From Aquihabitans sp. G128 (lineage in GTDB: Bacteria > Actinomycetota > Acidimicrobiia > Acidimicrobiales > Iamiaceae), in the NCBI RefSeq assembly GCF_019048865.1, contig NZ_CP077604.1:1302001-1366000 (forward strand): 64,000 nt of DNA, given 5' to 3'. Position 1 is the stretch's first letter. Each line of letters begins with the position of its first letter. The notes beneath the pieces were generated by a model. It had not been told where the DNA came from and did not search any database. It was given only the letters and a program-made list of their open reading frames with translations. Positions 10,013 to 18,534 of the stretch are shown piece after piece. The position numbers were made by a program, and so were the translations under genes.

Positions 10013-10900
10013 GTGACCTACGCCCAGCCCCAGGCAGACCCCACCGGCGTCGTCGGCCGGCGCATCGGCGCCTACGCCCTCGACTTCCTGCTGATCGGCA
10101 TCTTGTCGGTCGCCCTCATCTACCCGCTGTTCTCCTCGGCGTCGAAGACCGTCGACGGCGACCGCTACCGCTGCTCGTCGCAGAGCTTCGACGACAACAG
10201 CACCTCGGTGTCCGACGGGGAGATCCCCATCGACTCCTCGCTGTGCTTCGACCTCGGCGACAAGGTGCACTACATCCCCGACGGCGACACCAGCGGCTTC
10301 ACCTCCAAGGCCTACGGCATCGGCTTCGGCCTCCAGCTGGCGAACCTGGTGGTGCTCCAGGGCCTGGTGGGCGCGTCGGTCGGCAAGCTCCTGCTCGGCC
10401 TGCGGGTCATCCGCCAGGACGGCAAGAAGGCCGGCATCGGTTGGGCCTTCCTGCGCTGGATCCTCCTCTTCGTCGACCAGTTCTGCTGCTTCCTGCCCGG
10501 CGCCATCCTGGTGTTCACCACCAAGGGCCACCGGCGCATCGGCGACATGGCGGCCAGCACCTTCGTCGTGCGGGCTCGCGACGTCGGCACCCCGCCGCAG
10601 GTCCCGGGCGTCACCTCCGGCTACGGCACCCCGGGCTACGACCCCCGCGGCGGCTACGGCGCGCCGGGTGGCTACGCCGCTCCGGGCGAGTCCGGTGGAT
10701 CGTGGCCGGCGGGCCCGGCCGCCGGCGCCACCTGGGGCACGCCCGCCGCCTCGGCGCCGAGCGCACCGTCGGCCCCGGCCGGTGGCGCGGGCCCCACCTG
10801 GGACGCCGGGCGGAACGCCTACATCCAGTACGACCGCGAGCAGGGCGCCTGGGTGCAGTGGAACGACGGCGCCCAGGCCTGGCTCCCGATCGACCAGTAG
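10013..10900 (+). CDS. RDD family membrane protein
   Basis: A 295-residue protein with an N-terminal RDD-type membrane domain (GRRIGAYALDFLLIG, then GKLLLGLRVIRQDGKKAGIGWAFLRW and the HRRIGDMAASTFVV block), giving about three membrane helices, followed by a Gly/Pro/Ala-rich linker and a conserved C-terminal motif (AYIQYDREQGAWVQWNDG). RDD proteins are poorly understood; some are linked to ion homeostasis. The same C-terminal motif recurs in the next gene, so the two are paralogues. Start is the leaderless GTG at 10013. Confidence 0.85.
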   Translation: MTYAQPQADPTGVVGRRIGAYALDFLLIGILSVALIYPLFSSASKTVDGDRYRCSSQSFDDNSTSVSDGEIPIDSSLCFDLGDKVHYIPDGDTSGFTSKAYGIGFGLQLANLVVLQGLVGASVGKLLLGLRVIRQDGKKAGIGWAFLRWILLFVDQFCCFLPGAILVFTTKGHRRIGDMAASTFVVRARDVGTPPQVPGVTSGYGTPGYDPRGGYGAPGGYAAPGESGGSWPAGPAAGATWGTPAASAPSAPSAPAGGAGPTWDAGRNAYIQYDREQGAWVQWNDGAQAWLPIDQ

Positions 10901-10952
10901 CCACGACGAGAGCGGGCGGGACCGTGGATCGAACCGAACGAGCGACACGCTG

Positions 10953-11750
10953 ATGGCGCACCGCGCCGGAGACCCCACCGACGTCGTCGGCAGCCGCGTG
11001 GCGGCCTACCTCCTCGACGGGCTCATCCTCACGCTGGTGTCGGTGGGCGTCGGGGCCTACCTCTTCTTCAGCGTGCTGGTGGGCTCGCCCATCGGCACCG
11101 TCGACTGCGCCCCCTCGACGGCCGAGTCGAGCCGGGGCGTGGTCCGCCAGCCCGACCAGCCCGCCATCTGCTGGGAGTCCGGCGACCGGGTGCGCTACGT
11201 GCCCGTCGACGATGAGCGGCCCCTGTTCGCCAAGTTCTACGCCGCCTCGCTGGCGGTGACCGTGCTCTACAACATCGTCCTGCAGGGCCTGACCGGGGCG
11301 ACGCTCGGCAAGCGGGCCCTCGGCCTGCGGGTGGTGCGCGCCGACGGCACCAACGCCGGGCTGCTGCGGTGCTTCGGGCGCACCCTGCTCCTACCGGTCG
11401 ACGCCGCGTGCTGCGGCCTCGTGGGCTTCCTGGTGTCGCGCAGCTCCCGAGGCCATCGCCGCCTGGGTGACATGGTGGCCGGCACCCTGGTCATCTCGAA
11501 GGCCGACCAGCACGCCATGATCCTGGCCCGCTCGGGCGCCGCCCTGCCCGACCGGGCCACGCTGGCGGCCGCGGCGTGGACGGCTCCATCGGCCCCGCAG
11601 ACCCCGGCGTTCGGCTCGACGCCGCAACCCGGGGCCGACGCCCCCACCTGGGACGACGCCCGCCAGGCCTACATCCAGTTCGATCGAGAGCTCGGCGCCT
11701 GGATGCAGTGGAGCGACACCACCGGCGCCTGGCGCCCCATCGACACATGA
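10953..11750 (+). CDS. RDD family membrane protein, second copy
   Basis: A 265-residue paralogue of the preceding RDD protein. It has DVVGSRVAAYLLDGLILTL, the GKRALGLRVVRADGTNAGLL block and HRRLGDMVAGTLVIS, a shorter linker, and the same C-terminal motif (AYIQFDRELGAWMQWSD). ATG at 10953 is chosen because the RDD domain begins right after it; upstream in-frame sequence is linker shadow from the first gene. No strong ribosome site is seen. It follows the first copy by 52 bases and its stop overlaps the next gene (ATGA), so the three are probably one operon. Confidence 0.85.
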   Translation: MAHRAGDPTDVVGSRVAAYLLDGLILTLVSVGVGAYLFFSVLVGSPIGTVDCAPSTAESSRGVVRQPDQPAICWESGDRVRYVPVDDERPLFAKFYAASLAVTVLYNIVLQGLTGATLGKRALGLRVVRADGTNAGLLRCFGRTLLLPVDAACCGLVGFLVSRSSRGHRRLGDMVAGTLVISKADQHAMILARSGAALPDRATLAAAAWTAPSAPQTPAFGSTPQPGADAPTWDDARQAYIQFDRELGAWMQWSDTTGAWRPIDT

Positions 11751-12118
11751 CCGGCCCCCACGACCCCACCGAGCTGCCGGCCAAGGAGGCCGTGGGCGCG
11801 GAAGACCTCTTCGCCATCGACCTGCGCGTGGGCCGGGTGCTCGCGGTGGAGCCCTTCCCCGAGGCCCGCAAGCCGGCCTGGAAGTTGACCGTCGACTTCG
11901 GCCCGGTGGTGGGCGTGCTGCGCACCAGCGCCCAGGTCACCAACTACGCCGAGGACGAGCTGGTGGGCCGACAGGTGGTGGGGGCGGTCAACCTCGGGAA
12001 CCGCCGCATCGCCGGCTTCGAGAGCCAGTTCCTGGTGCTCGGCGGCCTCGAGCCCGACGGCACCGTCCGCCTCCTGGCCCCCGACGCCGACCTGCCGCCC
12101 GGCGCCCCCGTGGCCTGA
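11747..12118 (+). CDS. csaA: CsaA-like tRNA-binding domain protein
   Basis: A 123-residue single-domain protein of the CsaA/Trbp111 OB-fold family (DLRVGRVLAVEPFPEARKPAWKL, VGRQVVGAVNLGNRRIAGFES, FLVLG). Family members bind tRNA as dimers; Bacillus CsaA was proposed to act as an export chaperone. The protein is full length for the family. Its ATG overlaps the stop of the second RDD gene by 4 bases, implying coupled translation. No partner in protein export is visible nearby. Confidence 0.88.
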   Translation: MTGPHDPTELPAKEAVGAEDLFAIDLRVGRVLAVEPFPEARKPAWKLTVDFGPVVGVLRTSAQVTNYAEDELVGRQVVGAVNLGNRRIAGFESQFLVLGGLEPDGTVRLLAPDADLPPGAPVA

Positions 12119-12151
12119 GCGACCGCAGCGTCGCTGGGCAGCGCCCGTCGT

Positions 12152-12168
12152 CCGGTGCACCTCACCGG
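12152..12168. terminator. Possible bidirectional hairpin between convergent genes
   Basis: CCGGTG-CACCT-CACCGG, a 6-pair stem with a 5-base loop, in the 107-base gap between csaA (plus) and recO (minus). There is no T-run on either side, so a terminator role rests on position only. Confidence 0.3.
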
Positions 12169-12225
12169 GTCCGCTACCTACGAATAGCAGGAGGGAGCCG
12201 AAGGGCACGCGCTTGCTGGGGCCGG

Positions 12226-12936
12226 TCAGTCGAGGAGGCCGACGGAGCGGAGGCGGCGCTCGAGGTGGTGCTCCATGACGCGGGTGGCGAGGTTGTCGAC
12301 CTCGTGGGTGGCCGGGGAGCTCTCGGCCTCCAGGGCCAGCGCCAGGCGACCGCCGAGGATCTGCTGGAGCAGCTCCACGGCCTGGGGCGACACGCGGGTG
12401 CCGCGCCGGTGCTCACCGCAGAGCAGCCCACCCTCGGTGGGGTCGAACGACACCAGGCCGTCGGGGGTGTCGCACACCACGCAGCTCTCGACCTGGGGGC
12501 GGAAGCCCTCGAGGGCCAGGATCTTCCAGTGGAAGCCGGCCACCACCAGGGCGCTGTTCTTGGCGGCGACGGTGCGCAGCGCCCCGAGCAGCATGCGGTA
12601 CAGGTCGGGGTTGGGCTCGCGCTCCAGGCTCAGCTGGTCGACGGCCTCGAGCATGGTCACGGCGCGGGTCAGCCGATCGAGGTCCTCGCGAATGGCCTTG
12701 AAGTGGTCGATCGACTCGGCCTGGGTGACGATGTCGAGCTCCCGGCCCTCGTAGAGCTGGAGCGCCACATGGCTGGTGGGCTCGAGGCGGGCCCCGAACT
12801 TGCTCTTGGTCTTGCGGACGCCCTTGGCGACGGCGCGCACCTTGCCGTGGCGCTCGGTGATGAACGTGACGATCCGGTCCGCCTCACCCAGCTTGTAGGT
12901 GCGCAGGACGATGCCCTGGTCTCGGTAGAGCGCCAC
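12226..12936 (-). CDS. recO: DNA repair protein RecO
   Basis: Recombination mediator of 236 residues that helps load RecA onto SSB-coated DNA in the RecFOR pathway. The N-terminal OB fold begins DQGIVLRTYKLGEADRIVTFITE, and the C-terminal half carries a zinc site (CVVCD, then LLCGEHR). The start is GTG at 12936, 10 bases after the uppS stop; in-frame sequence farther 5' is uppS shadow. It is the second gene of a uppS-recO operon. Confidence 0.93.
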   Translation of the reverse strand: MALYRDQGIVLRTYKLGEADRIVTFITERHGKVRAVAKGVRKTKSKFGARLEPTSHVALQLYEGRELDIVTQAESIDHFKAIREDLDRLTRAVTMLEAVDQLSLEREPNPDLYRMLLGALRTVAAKNSALVVAGFHWKILALEGFRPQVESCVVCDTPDGLVSFDPTEGGLLCGEHRRGTRVSPQAVELLQQILGGRLALALEAESSPATHEVDNLATRVMEHHLERRLRSVGLLD

Positions 12937-12946
12937 GTCCGGCGGC

Positions 12947-13669
12947 TCAGCCCGAGCGCACGCCGCCGAAGCGGCGCTCTCGGGCCTGGAACTCGCGGAT
13001 GGCATCGGCGAGGTGCTGCTTGCGGAAGTCGGGCCAGAGCACGTCGGTGAAGACCAGCTCGCTGTAGGCCAGCTCCCACAGCAGGTAGTTCGACGTGCGG
13101 AACTCACCCGAGGTCCGCACCATGAGCTCCGGGTCGGGCATCGTCGGGTCGTACAGCCGGGCCCGGATGGCCTTCTCGTCGATCTTCTCGGGCTTCACGC
13201 CGTCGGCCACCAGCTGCTTCACGGCGTCGACGATCTCGGCCCGGCCGCCGTAGTTGAAGGCGATCGTGAAGGTGAGGCCGGTGTTGTCCTTGGTGAGGTC
13301 GGTGGCCCAGTCGATGCGGTTGCCGACGCCCCGGGGGACCCGCCAGTCGCGGCGGCCGATGAACTGGATCCGCACGTTGCGGGCGTGCAGGTCCTCGGCG
13401 TGGCGGTCCAGGATGCCCTTGTTGAAGCCCATGAGGTAGCGGACCTCGTCGGTGGGGCGCTTCCAGTTCTCGGTGCTGAACGCGTAGACGGTGAACCAGT
13501 CGAGGCCGAGCTCGATGGCGCCGTCGAGGGTGTCGAACAGGGCCTCCTCGCCGGCGGCGTGGCCCTGGGTGCGCTTCAGCCCCCGCTGGGTGGCCCACCG
13601 GCCGTTGCCGTCCATGACCGCGGCCACGTGGCGCGGGATCCGGGAGGGGTCGATGCCGGTGAGGTCCAC
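12947..13669 (-). CDS. uppS: Isoprenyl transferase (undecaprenyl diphosphate synthase)
   Basis: A 240-residue cis-prenyltransferase that condenses isopentenyl diphosphate units onto an allylic primer to make the lipid carrier for cell-wall synthesis. Signatures are AAVMDGNGRWA with the catalytic Asp, YAFSTENWKRP, and RTSGEFRTSNYLLWELAYSE. I choose GTG at 13669 because TAGGTT lies 7 bases upstream, giving a leaderless start; ATG at 13723 is an alternative that adds 18 poorly conserved residues. Divergent from the YihY gene. Confidence 0.94.
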   Translation of the reverse strand: MDLTGIDPSRIPRHVAAVMDGNGRWATQRGLKRTQGHAAGEEALFDTLDGAIELGLDWFTVYAFSTENWKRPTDEVRYLMGFNKGILDRHAEDLHARNVRIQFIGRRDWRVPRGVGNRIDWATDLTKDNTGLTFTIAFNYGGRAEIVDAVKQLVADGVKPEKIDEKAIRARLYDPTMPDPELMVRTSGEFRTSNYLLWELAYSELVFTDVLWPDFRKQHLADAIREFQARERRFGGVRSG

Positions 13670-13789
13670 GGCTCGCAACCTATCGCCCGACCTCCTCGCC
13701 CCCGAGGCATGCCCGGCCGTCATCGTCAGCGGCCCCGGCGGTCTGCAGCGGTGGGGTATGGACGTCACCCCAACGGGAAGGACTGGGCC

Positions 13790-14884
13790 ATGAACGAGAA
13801 GCTGCGAGCCCTCGGACGGCGTTGGCCCTGGTTGGGCCGGGCGCTCGACGTCCAGGACCGCGTGGGCGAGATCAACGGCGGGTTCGCCGCTTCGGCCATC
13901 ACCGTCTCGGTGTTCATCGCCATCTTCCCGCTGCTGCTCGTGGCCATCGCCGTGGTGGGCTTCGTGGCCCACGGTGACACCGAGGTCACCGGCAAGATCA
14001 TCGACAACCTCGGCCTCACCGGCACGGCCGCCCAGACCATGCGCGACGCCATCGGCCGCGCGTCCGACAGCCGCCAGGCCGCCTCGATCGTCGGCCTGCT
14101 CGGGCTCGCCTGGTCCGGCTCCGGCGTGGCGGTCGCCCTCCAACAGGGCGTGCGAGCCCCGTGGCAGGAGCGGTCCGAGGGCATCAAGGATCGGCTGCTC
14201 GGCATGGCCTGGCTGGTGGTGGCCGGCATCGGCTTCGCCGCGGTGCTGGCCCTCGGCGGCATCCTGAACTTCCTGCCCGACCAGGTCCCCGTGGCCCTCG
14301 CAGCGCTCGGTGCCATCGCCGTCGGGCTGCTCGCCGAGGTCGGCCTGTTCTGGTGGATGTTCTGGGGCCTCGGCACCCGGCGGGTGCCGGCACGCGACCT
14401 GCTCCCCGGGGCCATCGTGGCCGGCGTGGGCTTCGAGGTGCTGAAGCTGGTGGGGACCATCTACGTCCCCCAGCTGGTGGCGAAGTCGTCGTCGCTCTAC
14501 GGGCCGCTGGGCGTCGTGTTCGCCCTCCTCGCCTGGCTGGCGATCTTCGCCAAGCTGATCGTCTACACGTCGACGCTCAACGCCGTCCGCTACGAAGCTC
14601 GCGAAGGCACCGTCGAGGTGCCCATCCGGGTCCCGCGCATCCCGGCCCGCACCCCGGTCGCCACCACCCGCGGCGGCATCATGCTCGATGCCACCGACGA
14701 CGCCGACCCTGCCGTGCCGTCACCGGTCGAGGGCAGCGCCGCCGAGGTCCACGCCTACGACGAGCTCTCGACGGTGGAGCAGCTCCAGCTCGAGTCGGCC
14801 CGGGTCGAGGCCAGCCGGGTGGGGGCCGGCGCCGAGCAGAGCGTGCAGGCCGAGGACGCCGAGCACTCCCCCGCCGGCTCCTAG
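13790..14884 (+). CDS. YihY/BrkB-family inner membrane protein
   Basis: A 364-residue polytopic membrane protein of the YihY/virulence factor BrkB family, once misnamed ribonuclease BN; the biochemical role is not settled. About six helices span the first 270 residues (TVSVFIAIFPLLLVAIAVV, WLVVAGIGFAAVLALGG, GLLAEVGLFWWMFWGLG). A hydrophilic Asp/Glu-rich tail of about 80 residues follows. The start ATG at 13790 has GGGAAGGA 7 bases upstream. The beginning of a second family member is present at the right end of the window. Confidence 0.88.
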   Translation: MNEKLRALGRRWPWLGRALDVQDRVGEINGGFAASAITVSVFIAIFPLLLVAIAVVGFVAHGDTEVTGKIIDNLGLTGTAAQTMRDAIGRASDSRQAASIVGLLGLAWSGSGVAVALQQGVRAPWQERSEGIKDRLLGMAWLVVAGIGFAAVLALGGILNFLPDQVPVALAALGAIAVGLLAEVGLFWWMFWGLGTRRVPARDLLPGAIVAGVGFEVLKLVGTIYVPQLVAKSSSLYGPLGVVFALLAWLAIFAKLIVYTSTLNAVRYEAREGTVEVPIRVPRIPARTPVATTRGGIMLDATDDADPAVPSPVEGSAAEVHAYDELSTVEQLQLESARVEASRVGAGAEQSVQAEDAEHSPAGS

Positions 14885-14948
14885 CCCCCGGGCCGGTTGA
14901 GCACCGGTTGCTCAGGCCGGCCCGTCCGGCCGTCCGTACCTTGCGAGG

Positions 14949-16145
14949 GTGCCCTCCATCCGGGAGGGCCGAGCACCCGAAGCAGGCCCCATGTCGCTCC
15001 CCGCACCCGCCCGAGGCCTCGCCTTGGCGCTCGCCACCCTGGCCACGACCCTGGTCCCCGCTGCGGCTGCGCACGCGGCGCCTGCGCCGCCGGCACCCGA
15101 GCCTCGGGTGACGCAGGGGCCCGAGCCGTACTACTTCGACGAGCAGTACGGCGCGGCCTACGACGTCAACGGCAGCTACACCCCCGTGGTCGGCGACTTC
15201 GCCGGCACCAGCGCCACCGACGACATCCTCTGGTACGCCCCCGGGACCGGTGCCGAGCAGGCGTGGACCTCGTTCGGCGACGGGCAGTTCACCAAGCAGG
15301 TGGCGCCCCAACCCGTGAACGGTTCGTTCACCCCCCTCGTGGGCGACTTCGGCGGCGACCAGCGCGACGACATCTTCTGGTACGGCCCCGGAGCCGCCGC
15401 CGACCGGCTGTGGATCAACACCGGCAACGGCACCTTCGCCTTCACCTCGTACGTGGTGAGCGTGAACGGCACCTTCACCCCGTCGGTCCTGGAGAACGGG
15501 ACGGCCCGCAGCGACATCGTCTGGTGGACGCCCGGCGCCACCGTGGTCCCGGTGTGGTCCTTCCCGGGGGCCAACGGCACCCACGTGGCGCACAACCTCA
15601 CCCCCGCCAAGGGCACCCGCCCGGTCGTCGGGCACTTCAGCACCGACCACCTCGACGACGTCTTCTGGTACGGACCCGGCGCGGTGAAGGACAGCCTCTC
15701 CGTCCACGACGCAGCGATCGGCTCGTTCACCACCACCCCGCAGGGCATCAGCGGCAGCAGCTACAAGCCGGTCGCGGGTGACTGGGGCGCCCAGGGCGAT
15801 GGCATCGAGGACATCCTCTGGCTGACGCCCTCGGGGGCCAGCCCGCTCTGGGTGAGCAAGGGCAACGGGACCTGGACCACCACCAAGTTCCTCGACGTCC
15901 CCCACGACGCCACCGTGGTGCCGTTCGTCCCGGGTGGCGGCTGGACCACGGCGTACCTCTACCGCCCCGGCACCACCAGCGACGTCTTCTACGACGCCCT
16001 CCCCACCGCGGAGACCCGGCCGGTCGCCGGCACCCACGTCATCAGCAGCGGCTACCGGCCCATCGTCGGGCGCTTCAGCGCCGACCACCTCGACAACGTG
16101 TTCTGGTACAAGCCGGGCCCGGCCCCGGAGTACCTCTGGCGCTGA
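14949..16145 (+). CDS. Secreted FG-GAP/VCBS-type repeat protein
   Basis: An exported protein of 398 residues. A signal peptide (LALALATLATTLVPAAAAHA) is followed by about seven repeats of the form VGDF-x(6-8)-D-D-I-x-W-Y-x-P-G, which resemble FG-GAP/VCBS beta-propeller blades with acidic Ca2+-binding loops. No catalytic domain is present. Two starts are possible: GTG 14949, with TACCTT 6 bases upstream (leaderless), or ATG 14991, which gives a more typical signal peptide length but has no good ribosome site. A GC-rich hairpin follows the stop. The function is probably adhesion or surface binding, which is inference only. Confidence 0.8.
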   Translation: MPSIREGRAPEAGPMSLPAPARGLALALATLATTLVPAAAAHAAPAPPAPEPRVTQGPEPYYFDEQYGAAYDVNGSYTPVVGDFAGTSATDDILWYAPGTGAEQAWTSFGDGQFTKQVAPQPVNGSFTPLVGDFGGDQRDDIFWYGPGAAADRLWINTGNGTFAFTSYVVSVNGTFTPSVLENGTARSDIVWWTPGATVVPVWSFPGANGTHVAHNLTPAKGTRPVVGHFSTDHLDDVFWYGPGAVKDSLSVHDAAIGSFTTTPQGISGSSYKPVAGDWGAQGDGIEDILWLTPSGASPLWVSKGNGTWTTTKFLDVPHDATVVPFVPGGGWTTAYLYRPGTTSDVFYDALPTAETRPVAGTHVISSGYRPIVGRFSADHLDNVFWYKPGPAPEYLWR

Positions 16146-16154
16146 GCCGTGGAG

Positions 16155-16180
16155 CCCGCCGGTCCTCCGGGGCCGGCGGG
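16155..16180 (+). terminator. Hairpin after FG-GAP gene
   Basis: CCCGCCGG pairs perfectly with CCGGCGGG (8 pairs, 10-base loop), starting 10 bases after the stop at 16145. It lies just before the helicase promoter. There is no T-tract, as is common for hairpins in very GC-rich genomes. Confidence 0.5.
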
Positions 16181-16188
16181 GCGACCGG

Positions 16189-16194
16189 TACCCT
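16189..16194 (+). promoter_or_regulatory. -10 box of the helicase gene
   Basis: TACCCT with exactly 6 bases to the GTG at 16201 and no ribosome site between: a leaderless start. Confidence 0.55.
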
Positions 16195-16200
16195 CGGGCG

Positions 16201-18096
16201 GTGCCTGCCGCCGATCGCTCCGTCGCCGCCCTGGGTCGGCTGGCCGATGCCACGCCGGGCGGCGAGCGGCGCAAGCCCCAGGACGAGATGAGCGCGGCGG
16301 TGGCCGACGCCATCGGGAACAAGCGCCACCTGCTGGCCCAGGCCGGCACGGGCACCGGCAAGAGCTGGGCCTATCTGGTCCCGGCGATCCTGTCCGGGAA
16401 GCGCACGGTCGTGGCCACCGCCACCAAGGCCCTCCAGGACCAGCTGGCCGGCAAGGACCTGCCGTTCCTGCAGGAGCACCTGGGCCGCGAGTTCGACTTC
16501 GCGGTGCTCAAGGGCCGCTCGAACTACGTGTGCCAGCAGCGCATCGCCGAGATCTCCGGCGGCCAGCAGATGGCGCTCGACGGCCTGGCCGAGCGGGCCT
16601 CGCCCACCGAGCTCGCATCGCTCAAGCTCTGGGCGGCCACCACCCCCACCGGTGACCGCGCCGAGCTGCTGGCCGAGCCGTCGCACCAGGCGTGGGGGGC
16701 GGTGAGCGTCTCGGCGCAGGAGTGCCCCGGCGCCAAGCGCTGCCCCAAGGGCGACGTGTGCTTCGCCGAGCTGGCCCGCCGCAAGGCCGCCGACGCCGAC
16801 GTCGTGGTGGTGAACCTCCACCTGCTCGGCCTCGACCTGGCCACCGACGGCGCCGTGCTGCCCGAGCACGAGGTGGTCGTCGTCGACGAGGCCCACCAGC
16901 TCGAGGACATCATCTCCGACACCTGCGGCTTCGAGCTCTCCGCCGGGCGCTTCCAGAACCTGGCCCGCTCGGTGCGGGCGATCCTCGACGATCCCGCCAC
17001 GTCCGACGACATCGAGACCTCGGCCAGCCTCCTCGCCGCCGTGCTGAGCGAGCACGTCGGCCGCCGGCTCAAGGGCGCCCTCGACCCCGCCATCGCCGAT
17101 GCCCTGTCGCTGGCCCGGGCCCGCCTCGACCGCGTGGCCAACGCGCTGCGCGCCATCCCCGACGACGCCGGCGACGACGTCGCCACCCGCAAGACCCGGG
17201 CCGTCCAGCTGACCACCGGCCTCATGGTCGACGTCGCTGCCGCCGGAGAGGTGCCGGCCACCTCGGTCGCCTGGGTGGAGGGCCCCGACCACAACCCCAA
17301 GCTCCGGGTGGCGCCCATCGACGTCGCCGAGCTGCTGCGGGCGGCGCTGTGGGACCGACGTCCGGCCATCCTCACCAGCGCCACCCTCCCCGACGGCATG
17401 GCGGAGCGGCTCGGCCTCACCCCGACCGACCACGACGAGATCGACGTCGGCAGCCCCTTCGACTACGAGCACCACGGCCTGCTCTACTGCGCCGCCCACC
17501 TGCCGGACCCGCGCGAGCCCGGCTTCGAGCCCGGCATGCACGACGACCTGGTGGCGCTCATCGAGGCCGCCGGCGGGCGCACGCTGGCGCTGTTCACGTC
17601 GTACCGGGCCATGGACGCCGCCATCGAGGCGGTGCGACCTCGGGTGTCGGGCCCCATCCTCGGCCAGCGCGACCTGCCCAAGCCGGCGCTGGTGGCCGCC
17701 TTCACCGAGGACGAGTCGGCCTGCCTGTTCGCCACCATGGGCTTCTGGCAGGGCATCGACGTGCCCGGCCGCACCCTGTCGCTGGTCACCATCGACCGCC
17801 TCCCGTTCCCCCGCCCGGACGAGCCGCTGCTCCAGGCCCGGCGCGAGCGGGCCAAGGCCGATGCCTTCCGCCTCATCGACCTGCCCCGGACCTCGATGAT
17901 GTTGGCCCAGGGCGTGGGCCGGCTCATCCGCAGCGCCACCGACGAGGGCGTGGTGGCGGTGTTCGACCCCCGGCTGGCCAAGGCCAAGCGCTACCGATGG
18001 GACCTGCTCAACGCCCTGCCCCCGCTGCCGCGCACCAAGGAGCGGGCCGAGGCCGAGGCGTTCCTGCGTCGGGTCACCGCCGAGGCCCCGGCGTGA
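16201..18096 (+). CDS. dinG: DinG/XPD-type ATP-dependent DNA helicase
   Basis: Superfamily 2 5'-3' helicase of 631 residues. Walker A is AQAGTGTGKSWAYLVP near residue 55. Four cysteines of the iron-sulfur domain are visible (NYVCQQR, then CPGAKRCPKGDVC). The DEAH box is VVVDEAHQLED. The C-terminal motifs are FWQGIDVPGRTLSLV and QGVGRLIRS. DinG-type enzymes unwind R-loops, D-loops and G-quadruplexes during repair. The start GTG 16201 is leaderless. The stop overlaps the next gene (GTGA), so the two are coupled. Actinobacteria often have several YoaA/DinG paralogues, so the symbol is by family. Confidence 0.92.
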   Translation: MPAADRSVAALGRLADATPGGERRKPQDEMSAAVADAIGNKRHLLAQAGTGTGKSWAYLVPAILSGKRTVVATATKALQDQLAGKDLPFLQEHLGREFDFAVLKGRSNYVCQQRIAEISGGQQMALDGLAERASPTELASLKLWAATTPTGDRAELLAEPSHQAWGAVSVSAQECPGAKRCPKGDVCFAELARRKAADADVVVVNLHLLGLDLATDGAVLPEHEVVVVDEAHQLEDIISDTCGFELSAGRFQNLARSVRAILDDPATSDDIETSASLLAAVLSEHVGRRLKGALDPAIADALSLARARLDRVANALRAIPDDAGDDVATRKTRAVQLTTGLMVDVAAAGEVPATSVAWVEGPDHNPKLRVAPIDVAELLRAALWDRRPAILTSATLPDGMAERLGLTPTDHDEIDVGSPFDYEHHGLLYCAAHLPDPREPGFEPGMHDDLVALIEAAGGRTLALFTSYRAMDAAIEAVRPRVSGPILGQRDLPKPALVAAFTEDESACLFATMGFWQGIDVPGRTLSLVTIDRLPFPRPDEPLLQARRERAKADAFRLIDLPRTSMMLAQGVGRLIRSATDEGVVAVFDPRLAKAKRYRWDLLNALPPLPRTKERAEAEAFLRRVTAEAPA

Positions 18097-18494
18097 AGTG
18101 GTTCAGCCGGGCGGCCGCCCGCCGCCGCGCCCGGGCCGGGAGCCCCGAAGACGAGTTCGACCCGTTCGCCGCCGCGCCCGTCCCCGAGACTGCCGCCGAG
18201 GCGGCCGGCGACGACGCCCACCGGGCCCAGCTCAGCGAGCTGGCCCACGCCCTCGACGCCTTCGCCGACGTGCTCCGCCTCGATCGGGCCCGCCCCGAGG
18301 ACCAGGCCGAGCTCCGCGACGTGGCCGGCATGGCCCGCATGCTCAGCGTGCGCCCCCACGGCCGGATCGACGAGCTGGCCCTCACCGACCGCGTGCCGCA
18401 CCTGGTGGAGCCCGACGACCACGCCACCAAGAGCCCCTACGGCCACTACCAGCTGCGCATCGACCGCGCCGCCGACGCCCTGCGAGCCGACTGA
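18093..18494 (+). CDS. Hypothetical protein coupled to dinG
   Basis: A 133-residue soluble protein I do not recognise. GTG at 18093 overlaps the helicase stop by 4 bases (GTGA). The N-terminus is very basic (KWFSRAAARRRARAG), followed by an acidic, Ala-rich middle and a better-defined C-terminal half (ELALTDRVPHLVEPDDHATKSPYGHYQLRI). There is no signal peptide or membrane helix. Codon use matches its neighbours. The strict overlap suggests it works with, or is stoichiometric to, the helicase. Confidence 0.72.
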   Translation: MKWFSRAAARRRARAGSPEDEFDPFAAAPVPETAAEAAGDDAHRAQLSELAHALDAFADVLRLDRARPEDQAELRDVAGMARMLSVRPHGRIDELALTDRVPHLVEPDDHATKSPYGHYQLRIDRAADALRAD

Positions 18495-18534
18495 CGATCG
18501 AGCGGGTCGCCCGGGCGGGTCGACCAGTGGCGGC

